This document shows positions 45,989 through 55,600 of a DNA stretch of 64,000 nt, piece after piece; position 1 is the first letter of the stretch, and every line of letters starts with the position of its first letter. The DNA is from Phallusia mammillata (Eukaryota > Chordata > Ascidiacea > Phlebobranchia > Ascidiidae): positions 1 to 64,000 of the forward strand of contig QLIY01000639.1 of NCBI GenBank assembly GCA_003260075.1. Reading direction: 5' to 3'. The notes beneath the pieces were generated by a model that was not told the DNA's origin, made no database searches, and was given only the letters and a program-made list of their open reading frames with translations. Position numbers and translations under genes: made by a program.

Positions 45989-48002
45989 TTAAAACACTAT
46001 GTTGTTGCACTGTTTTTATGGCTTCTAAACCCTGTAACTATTTTCTAGTACACACATATTTAAATCCGATTGTGTTGTACTAGTATTATGTGCTGGTAAT
46101 TGTGTTGCGATGCATCCAGTGACTTTACAACATACTCTAAATGCCTTTATCTGGGTCTATTTCTTTTTAATGTTCACAATTATACACATGTTTGCCTTAT
46201 CTGTTACTGAGTGCTTGTAATTTAAGAGCATCTTTGTCAATAGAAAATTCAACAAACTGCTGATTTATAACATAGTGGTCGTTGGTGTAAGTTTGCAAAT
46301 ATGCCCAAACAGTCAACTACATAAAAATATATCCAAACTGGTCTTGTGTATGGACAGTGGTCCTCAGTAAAGTCATTTTATAAGTGTGTATTCCTAGACA
46401 AAAAAACAAAACAGAGGGACATAGGTTATTAGTATTACTATAAAATTGTCCTAATCACAATCTGTTTTTTGTTGTTGACCTGTTTACCACCCTTTGCTGA
46501 ACAATGAAGCAGAATAGCAACATCAATGTGCAAAGTATCTGAGGTTAATCGCCCATATAACCTATTTTGTGCTATTCAACAAAATGCATTAAAAAGTTGG
46601 ACTTGAATGTTACTTAGGTGATAAACAAGTAAATACAGGCAGATTCGTGTAATCAAAACTACAGTGCACTTAAGATTAACGAAATTTTTTTTTATTGCAA
46701 TTGTGTCAGTATGTGTTCTTTTAAAAATAAGCTTAACTCAAATCTGTTTTTAAAAAGAAAATTTTGTAAAAATTGGCCACAGTTTAAAACTTAGCATGAA
46801 ATAAAAAACAAGATTGGTGATTAAAGGCTATCAACTGTAGTGGTCTGAAGAACTCTTTAGTTGTGTATTGTAAAACTGAAAAACTTATTTGTAAATTTTT
46901 GTTTTAGAATTGTTTGCGGATATATATTTATGTGTGCTTGTATCTGAAATAGGAATATTATGATCTGATTTTTGCATGTTACCAATTATTATCGCCCTTT
47001 TTTGTCATTGGACGGTCGATAAACGGCCTGTTTGTTACTATGATTTTTTGCTTGACTCTACTGTACCTAACCTTATGCATTACCCAGCCACTAACAGGTA
47101 TCTAAGCAAATCTCTATCAAAAGGTACTTTGTGCTGTTGTGGCTTTGGTTAGTTCCAGTTTTACCCGGGTATGTTTGTATGTGCATAGCGGTTTTGATAC
47201 TTTTGTTGTACAATCACCTAACATTCACATTTTAAACCATGTGGGAATCCCCCCCCCCCCTTATGCATTCCCCAGCCACTAATAGGTATCTAAGCAAATC
47301 TCTACCAAAAGGTACTTTGTGCAGTTGTGGCTTTAGTTAGTTCCTGTTTTACCCGGGTATGTTTGTATGTGCATAGCAGTTTTGTTACGTTTGTTGTACA
47401 ATCACCTAACATTCACATTTTAAACCATGTGGGAACGTCTTGCATAAAATAGGTATTAATTTAGGCATTTCACTGCAAATAAAAAGTCGATTTTAAATAT
47501 CTGTTATCAGCCTACTTAACTACCGATAATTTGCATCAGCCTTAAAATAATCGAGTCAGTGTGTCTCTAAACTTAATTATAGAAATGTTTGATTATCGAA
47601 CTTTCTTGTCGAGTTATCCCAGAAATTATCAAATATCACAACACTACCACAAATACAATTTGGGAATTTTATTTAAACCCCCCCCCCCTTGCATAAAATA
47701 GGTATTAATTTAGGCATTTCACTGCAAATAAAAAGTTGATTTTAAATATCGGTTATCAGCCTACTTAACTACCGATAATTATAATCAGTATCAGCCTTAA
47801 AAACCCATATCAGTCTGCCTCTAGTCTAAAATGCAGAATTGTTTGATTATTATCAAATATCACAACACTACCACAAATACAGTTTGGGAATTTTATTTAA
47901 GGACAACAAAAATTTTCTTGAACAGATAATTTGAACCACTAGAAAAACAATTTCATACATCCACAACTTGTTTTAAATGAAATTCTTGGCAATAAGACAT
48001 TC
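45989..48002. other. spacer between ASNSD1 and ATP synthase f (convergent)
   Basis: No gene seen. Two allelic overlaps: about 47070-47248 repeated at 47261-47430 around the C run 47249-47260, and about 47435-47677 repeated at 47689-47900 around 47678-47688. The AATAAA signal of the minus gene is at 47892-47897. Confidence 0.6.
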
Positions 48003-50121
48003 CTAATGATATTTCCTCTTGCGTTCTGCCTCTACAAGTACAGGAATTAGATTAGATTTGATGAATAAATAGTACAACTACTAATACTTGGTATACAACT
48101 TACTTAAGCGATGGTATTCACACAAATAGTTGAAAATTCCCAATGATATACCAAGCATGGCATAGAAATTTCCTCCATGATTTCTCTTTCTTACCCATTT
48201 GCTGTGCACAGCCCATTTAACTATAATGGATGAAAGCAAAACATGGATAAAGTGAGAAAATATGGAACGATTTGTTTTGCATTAGCGCCCCCCCCCCATA
48301 GAAATTTCCTCCATGATTTCTCTTTCTTACCCATTTGCTGTGCACGGCCCATTTAACTATAATGGATAAAAGCAAAACATGGATAAAGCGAGAAAATATG
48401 GAACGATTTGTTTTGGATTAGCTATAGTGAAAAAAGTGTTTTGGTATACATTCATGTAGTTTGTGTAGCAATGTTTGTTTGATATATTGGAAGCGTTTCC
48501 AATGCTTCGCAATAATAACCACTATTATAACTTAGTTATTTCCCAGGAAAAAATTCACATAAGGTCATTTACAGCACGGTTCGGCAACCTTTTTTGCACT
48601 GCGGACCGTTTTTGAAAGTGAAGTTTTATCGCGGACCGGTCTTCAAAAACCTACAAATATTTAGCAATAGAAATGCTTAAATTAATTTAATAATTTATCA
48701 TATCCAGCATACATGAGCAAAATGTTTTGTGACATTTCAACTTAAAAAGTTATACGGCCCAGTAACGAACTTCCGGCGGTTGTCGACCACGGACCGCAGT
48801 TGCCTACTACTGATTTTTTTAGGAAACCATCCCATTTATGACACAATATTTAACAATTGTGGCTAAAATATTTCTAATTCATACTATTTAAGAACCTAAC
48901 TTGTGCTGCACATTTGAAGTGCAGCAGGTTTATACAACTAGTTTTTGCTTGACAAAACACAAACCATGAATGTAGAAATACAACACAACAAATACAACAA
49001 GCTTCATAAAATTACATATTTGAAGTAACTAATTTTGAAGTTAGGCATCTTTTTTTAGCACGTAATGTATTTATAATAATGTAAGAACACAACTTGAATT
49101 GTGTATGACAAGTGGTTTAAGTAATTTGTGTTCTGTAAAATAAGAGTGAACTGCTGGGCATCGCTCACGAACCTACTATGGTTCAAAGATTGGGCTTAGC
49201 ATAAAAATTAACCAAGCATGATAATCATTGTAAAAGCATATAGAGCTAGGTGATGCCTGGGGTTGTACCCTGTGCTCCCAACAAACTGGAGTGCCGTTGA
49301 ATGGCTACACTAGCCAATGCGGCCGATCTCTCGTCACCAGCTGCACTGATGAGACCTTATAGGTCGAAACAGTGTGCACTGTCTGCAGCTTATGATAATC
49401 ATTAATTATATACTTTTTGAATGACTGCACAAGGGAAGGTTTGCAGCAATAAATATTGAAAATATAAAGTGGGGAAAGAAGGCAATCTGTCCAAAGGCTA
49501 TAGCAATATAAAATACAAACTATACAGAGCAAGATATACAGCAAAATTGGTTTCTGACAGGTGGAACAATTTGTTGTGAGATAAGTTTGTGTTATTTTTT
49601 AGTGAGAAAAAAGCTCAAGAATGAACTTATGTACTTGTTTTTGAGTTAGCTGGTTCTAGAACTTACTTCGTTTAAGAGAAAAGTACATTCCTAATGGAGT
49701 CCAATTCCGTTGCATGAGCCATTTGGGCACTTCGTAAAGTTTAACATCTCTGAGGAGCCGAGTGTCACCTGGCAGTTTCATGCCTGGTTCAACTAAAAAA
49801 ATATTGGTTAGTAATTTTGGCAACAAACGTTAGGCTGCACTAAACACAAATAGAAATTGTATATAGCAGCTAAGTAAAAAAATAAAGTTGCACATTCTAA
49901 GATGGTAAGGTGAAAAAAAGGAAAAATGATATTTCACTAATATTGGGGGCATTGCTTTTGCACTGCTACCTATGCCCATAGTTTAGGTTGTATAAGCCTT
50001 TAAGGTTCTGATTAAAATATTATAACTCAAAGGTTCTGATTATTTTATTTGTCAATAAAATAAACTTACTTTTAGCTCCATAATATTTTGGATGAACCGC
50101 CAAACCACTTTGCTCCGCCAT
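48003..50121 (-). CDS. ATP5MF: mitochondrial ATP synthase subunit f
   Basis: Small inner-membrane subunit of the Fo part of ATP synthase. Exons: 50070-50121, 49667-49792, 48104-48220, 48003-48031; 107 residues, slightly longer than vertebrate subunit f. DTRLLRDVKLYEVPKWLMQR and WTPLGMYFSLKR match the family's conserved DKKLLEVKLGELPSWILMRD-type segment; a single hydrophobic segment (FYAMLGISLGIFNYLCEYH) and the C-terminus ERKRKYH complete the match. AATAAA is about 106 nt past the stop (47892-47897). A truncated second copy of exon 3 lies at 48298-48360, beside the C run 48288-48297, and is read as the other haplotype. Start codons of this gene and LYRM4 are 635 bp apart on opposite strands. 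Confidence 0.9.
48298..48360 (-). pseudogene. partial second copy of ATP5MF exon 3 (allelic artefact)
   Basis: Repeats the acceptor and first part of exon 3 with two or three base changes, cut at the C run 48288-48297. Confidence 0.65.
48572..48810. repeat. short DNA transposon candidate
   Basis: Starts CAGCACGGTTCGGCAACC and ends with an inverted GCGGTTGTC...GTTGCCTACTACTG; contains the GCGGACCG blocks seen in other dispersed elements here. In ATP5MF intron 2; no clear target duplication. Confidence 0.5.
49230..49391 (+). mobile_element. 162-bp insertion with 12-bp direct repeats and a 3'-terminal ribozyme
   Basis: ATGATAATCATT occurs at 49218-49229 and again at 49392-49403, directly flanking this block. 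The block is within ATP5MF intron 2, antisense to the gene, lacks an open frame and ends within one base of the hammerhead ribozyme at 49339-49390. The repeats look like a target-site duplication made by a retrotransposition-type insertion. Confidence 0.6.
49339..49390 (+). ncRNA. hammerhead ribozyme
   Basis: All parts are present in order. Stem I: AGCTGCA (49339-49345) pairs perfectly with TGCAGCT (49384-49390). Core CTGATGA (49346-49352). Stem II: GACC (49353-49356), loop TTATA, GGTC (49362-49365). Core GAAA (49366-49369). Stem III: CAGT (49370-49373), loop GTGC, ACTG (49378-49381). The UH site is TC at 49382-49383, so cleavage is predicted after C49383. Stem I is the open helix, as in type I hammerheads of animal repeats. 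Confidence 0.88.
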
Positions 50122-50756
50122 GATGAATTAATTTAGGTACCCTATGGACGTAAAAAATATTGGAGGATAGTACAAATTGAAAATCAAACAAACGAAAATG
50201 AATAAAACACGGCACGACCTTCACCAAACTACTTTTGCAACAACTGTAATCTAGAGATCTTTAAATCCGGTACTGTGTGGGGTTTTTGTATGTGAGAGCA
50301 GTTTTCAAAAACAATCAGCATCAAATTTGAAAAACAAACAAACAAAATACTATTCAAAAATTAATGTATGCAGGTTTTTAGCAATTAAATTGTGTTATGT
50401 TTTGACCTCTTTGATAACTTTTTTTAAAAAAAAAAACACTGCACTGCTTAGGAAAAAAATTAAACTGTCAACAGATATCATAAAAAAATTATTAAAACAA
50501 GGAATAAATATACATACACAACACATCAATTCTACACGGATGTTTTGATTAATTTAATCACACATGCAGGCTAATTAGTTAACGTTCGTTACTAACCAAT
50601 CAGACCCTCAAGCTTTTAATTGTTAGTTACAAAACATAAACATTGTAAAAAAGAGCGACCAGCTCGACCGAAAAAAACACGTGACAATTTTTATTGTGTT
50701 TGTTTATTTTTCGGCCAGGTATTCTATAATTTTAGTTTGCACATTGCAGCGCAAAA
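50122..50756. promoter_or_regulatory. shared 5' region of ATP5MF and LYRM4
   Basis: 635 bp between two divergent start codons, both for mitochondrial proteins. A bidirectional promoter is likely from layout; no specific factor site was identified with confidence. Contains poly-A rich stretches near 50420-50460. Confidence 0.45.
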
Positions 50757-51562
50757 ATGGCAAGAAATCAGCTCGCGAAATTGTACAAGCAGCTACTTAC
50801 AGAAAGTCACAAATTCACAGATTACAACTTTCGGTATGTACAAGTTTGGCACAAGTAAATGAACTTTATACATGGACATTTTTCCGACCAATGCCAACTT
50901 AACGTTGTTGAATATTTTTTCGAATTCAATACATGAGATAGTTTCATAAGTTTTATAAACAGCAGTATTTGAATATATTTTCCTACTCATTTTTTGGTTT
51001 ATCATTTGACTGCAATTTATAAACTTTCTTGATCCCCAATGGTATAATTTTAGTGTTTTAAAGCCACTTTTATAGTGCAGTAATGACCTTTTTTATAGAG
51101 TTTATAAAGTGATAAACATATCTTTTTTCAGGAGTCATGCGATGAGAAGAATTCAGCATCTCTATGGAAAAAACTTGGAGGAAACAAATGAAGAAAAACT
51201 GCAAGACTTAATCAAAAACGCCGAACATGATTTTAAGCAAATCCAGCGTCAAGTATGAGTCATGGCCATGTCCTTTGTTTACTTGCCTTACAAATAACAT
51301 TTAAACACCAAAATTGGTTACAAATTTTTAACTGCCATTACAGTTTTTATTTGCAAAAAAAGTTTTAAGCCAAAAAGTATCAGCAAAGATTAAATAGGTA
51401 ATGGTAAGATAAATTGTGTGCCTTTTGGTTTTCAAGGTTTGTTTTTTTATTTTACTTGTGTAGATTTTAGTTTTTTTGTGCCTTTTTCTCATACAGGTTA
51501 CAATCGGACAACTATACAAAGTAGAGCACCACATCCTAGATCAAAATGAAGAACAGCGTTGA
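50757..51562 (+). CDS. LYRM4: LYR motif-containing protein 4 (ISD11)
   Basis: Small partner of the cysteine desulfurase NFS1 in mitochondrial iron-sulfur cluster assembly. Exons: 50757-50833, 51132-51252, 51497-51562; 87 residues, near the vertebrate length. Family features: LYK in the LYR position near the N-terminus, FTDYNFR, the Arg-rich HAMRRIQ segment, IQRQVTIGQLY (human IRRQVHIGQLY) and a short charged tail. AATAAA at 51704-51709 lies about 140 nt past the stop. The Arg of LYR is Lys here, a conservative change. Confidence 0.92.
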
Positions 51563-51703
51563 TAATTTGATTTTTATATGCCAAAATGTAAATGCTTTAA
51601 ATTATAACTGAGCCATATAAAAGCGTTTTCGGCCAGTCACCAATATTCCGGACTGCTGGATTTTTGTATTTTGTTTTGTGTTTCCATTTTCAACCATGTT
51701 CAC

Positions 51704-51709
51704 AATAAA
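51704..51709 (+). terminator. LYRM4 polyadenylation signal
   Basis: AATAAA about 140 nt after the LYRM4 stop codon. Confidence 0.7.
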
Positions 51710-52581
51710 TCTTTCTTATTAATACTGTTATAAAATATCCGCGGCTACTTTTTCAACCAAGATTTTTTGTTTATTAAAGAGCATTATTGTTTACTTCTTC
51801 AGCTTCATGGGATGCTTTCTTAAAATTCTGCACGCATGTTTTTTTATTTAACTCTTACCAATTACAATTGCATTGGTTGATATTTAATGATCAACAGAAT
51901 GTTCTCTTTCTTAGCCACCAAGGTGGTAAAAATAAACTTCTGAAAAAAGCTACCATTGTCTATTTACGTAAAGTAGTGCACAGCAATGAGCCAGATACCA
52001 ATTTTGGTTGTCCTTTGGAATGAAAATAACTAGTGTTTGGTTACTGTGACTATAAATTTTATAAACTCATTGCCTTTGTATCACTGAAAAGGGTGCCCCT
52101 CAGTTCATTGAAACAATAATAGTGCATAAAGGACATGCAAAACAAATTCCTTATGTTATACAAGCAAATATTTGAACATTACACAGAAGTTAGTCAGCAA
52201 AATGGCCGAGTGGTTTGCACAACTTTTTTGTGTTCACAAGGTCATGGGTTCTAATCCTATCTCGGTCGCTTGTGTTTTCCTGAGCAAGAAACTTCAGCGA
52301 CATTGCTTAACCTAGTGGTTTCCGATAGGTTGAACTAAATTGAGTTCACCAAAGTTGAAAAAATTAGTCTTGCAATAAAACTAGCAGTTTGACGGTTGAC
52401 TCATTATGAGCATTATGCTTTCAGGCGTTGCCCATCAAGGAAAAAAAGAAAACAACTACAACAACTGGAATGTATTCAAAATTTTGGTCCTATTCAATTG
52501 TGCTGCTACAATTTACATGGAAATTTAGCGTACTGCATTTTAACCCCAAAACAAGAAACACACATGATTTAAAGAGTAATA
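51710..52581. other. spacer between LYRM4 and the glutaminase-like gene (convergent)
   Basis: No gene. Holds the tRNA-derived SINE at 52193-52400; short frames at 51787-52023 and 52428-52700 have no recognisable similarity. Confidence 0.6.
52193..52400 (+). repeat. tRNA-derived SINE (leucine-like head)
   Basis: A box TGGCCGAGTGG at 52203-52213 and B box GGGTTCTAATCCT at 52247-52259 give a tRNA-Leu-like head, with tail CCTGAGCAAGAAACTTCAGCG and a conserved GTTGAACTAAATTGAG region. Inverted relatives are at 7060-7190 and 56025-56165. Confidence 0.7.
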
Positions 52582-52587
52582 TTTATT
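52582..52587 (-). terminator. polyadenylation signal of the glutaminase-like gene
   Basis: AATAAA on the minus strand, about 76 nt after the stop codon at 52663. Confidence 0.7.
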
Positions 52588-52662
52588 TAACAATAAAACA
52601 AAGCGAGTTGGCAAGACATGCAAAATGTGTAGTGCTTCAATGGAACTTAAATAAAACAGGTT

Positions 52663-55600
52663 CTATTTTCTTCTTTTACTGGAACATTCATGATCTTTGA
52701 GGCTTTTGTAAACACTGAAGTTGAAACTTTCGTTTAATTCCTGAAAACAAAAATGCTGGTTTAAGTAACTGCCACAAAGCATTTTAAATTTGATTCGCTA
52801 CTGTTAGTTTTAATAAATGTTAGTTACAATTCTTACTCTCACCATTAAAAACACAATTTTTTTAAGAGACTTCAAAAAATAAATTTTAGGAAGCATTTTT
52901 TTAATTCTTCAGTATGAATGTTCTTTGAAACAAATGTTTAACAAAATCAATAGTTCAAAGCTGATTTAATGGAAAAAATAAATTACAATATCGGCAGATT
53001 GCATTAGGAAAAACTTGTTACTTGCCTTGATAATGCAAGCAGCAACTTTTTGGACAATGTCGATGGATTGACAGTGGGTGAAACAAGTTAAACCAAGGAC
53101 ACCGGGAACAATCAACATAATACTTCCGTTTTCATTCCAGGATCCCAATACTTCTTGCGTCTGTAAATAAAATTTTGCATTTTTGACATGTATATAAAAT
53201 GTTCAGAGGTGTAAAGAAATTTTTTGCTGGTCTAAAGAATTTTGTTTCAAATGCCCCAAAATCCAATTTTCAAAACAAATTTTAAAAAATGAAAAAGACC
53301 TACATATTGGCAACTGCAGGACAATTCTTTCACCACAGAACTTTTCATGACTTTAAATGTGTTTTTGATGCTCTCCCGGTCAATGACGAGATTGTCTGAA
53401 AGTAAAATCTGTTTGATGCAAGTATAAATGAAATTTATTGTTTTGCACCATTAAGATGTGTGTGGCTGGGCAAATACACAAGCTTCCTTAGTACACTGAG
53501 GACCAATACAGGCAACATTAGATGCACACACTGTAACCATACACCAGTTTATGTGCAGCATATAGTTTTATGTATCTGAGCATGTACACAAGCTCCCTGA
53601 GCACAATGAGGACCAATGCGATCAACATTAGAAGTGCACACTGTGGCTACACACCAGTTTATGTGTAGCAAATATTACTTTGCGTCTGGCCATATGTACA
53701 AGTTCCCTTAGCACACTGAGGACCAATATGAGCAACATTAAAGGTAGCCATAAGAGTTTATGCGCATAGTGATTGATTAAACATTGTTCACTTAAAATTA
53801 TTAACATGAAAACGTTTTTATGACTTTAAGAAATAAATGATTGTAATTCAAGTATCCTTTCTCATGGGTCAGTTTATTATCTGACAAACCATCGCACCTG
53901 TTAATGGGCACCTCCCCTTGTTAGCCAGGGTTGCTGCACCAACAGCACATGAATCAGCTGTCATAGCTGTTGAAACAGACTGAAGATAAAATTCCAGCAG
54001 TTCTGACAATTCAGCTGATGCTCCACGTGGCAAGTGTTGCGTTGCGCTCAGGTAATAAGCAAGGGAGATTTCTTCATGGGCATAGTTTCTCCGATAGTTG
54101 TAACTGTCAAAAAATGAGGAGTGGTGAATAGTTGTGAAAAAAAAACCCATAAAATGTATGCGAAAATATACAATGGTTACTTAAAAAACTGTTTTGACTG
54201 AAAGCAAGAGTTCCATACTAGGTTTGTTCACATGTTCGAAATTTGAGATGCAGTCTAATATTTTAGCACAAAAAAAGATAAAGAGAGTATTTAAAGAGTA
54301 AAAGTAGCAGGGTTTGGCAATCAGAAATTGATATAAATCAGAAAAAAAATTGAGGTTTAGTGATTATATTATGGCCTTGCTAAAGAATTTTTACTGAAGA
54401 ATCTTTCTTAACATAAAACGAAAGGACAAAATTCAATGGACCTTAGGAATAAAATGGATTTGAACAACTGCAAACATCTAAGCTTCTTCACTGTACCTGA
54501 GGTTGTCACAACAAATTGGTTCGCCACCAACAAGCTGGTTATAAAAGCTGTGCAAGGCATCCAGGCGCTTTTCGACCATCATTTGTTGAAACAGCAATGT
54601 TGTTGTGATAATGGATCCAGCTTTTGTGAATGGATTCCAAACACGACTCTGTTCATTGAAGGAAAATTCATCCTACAAATATACAAAAGGTTGGATAGTT
54701 TTGTTGGGGTTAACATAGAGTTTATAAACAGAGGGATAAATAACTGTCTGGATTGCTAGCACAGTGTTTCAACCACTTGGTTGCGGAACACTTGTGTGCC
54801 GTGAAATGTTGTCTGGTGGGTAATTGAAGTTTTTATCTAAAAAAATCTTATCCAAAAAAAAGCATTTGATCCAAAAATTTTGGACATGAGTGTGCAACCC
54901 ATGACTCAAAGAAAAGTTTGGATTTTTGAAGTGCAGCCTGCTGTTTATGAAGCTGTGACTATCTAATCTTGGCATTCAGCCCAGAAGTGAAAGGTTGCAC
55001 ACCCATTGAAAAGCGAAATTAGCAAACCCAACATGAACACACAACATGTTACTTTGAACATTTATGATCGTTTTTGGCAAATCCTATTAAATGTGCAAAC
55101 AGTAACATCCAAGGCAGTTAAGAATCTGATGTTATTCCTTAACTTGTACTTAGGTAGCCTTGAGCAAGTACATACAGTATTTGGTATATTCCCTGTAGAA
55201 ATGTGGTATATTATTCCCCAGACAGTTATGATCATATTTCAAACATACATCACTTCTCAACCAACTGATCCGTTTGCAGTTACTCAGTTACCTTATCGGC
55301 TGGTTTTGCTTCGCTCCCAACGTAGGATGAAACTTTTTCGCTCCCGTTCTGTCGACACCCCAAGCAAAAGTTGAATACTGATGCACATGAATTCAAAGGG
55401 TGGGGGGTTTCTGATGAAAAAAATAACAATAAAAAAGTACAAAAACTGATGTCCAAAAATTTCATTTGCTTCAAATCTAGGGTGCTTAAAATTTTTAGCT
55501 AATATAAAAACTGTTGCCAAAAACTTCAGAGGGTTAAGCAGTACTTTCGTATGTAAGTGAACAAATATGAATTATTTTAGAAAACAAAAAATTATTTTTG

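Noticed and set aside
54436..54759. 107-codon plus-strand frame
   Set aside because: It is the antisense shadow of the glutaminase-like exon 54497-54672.
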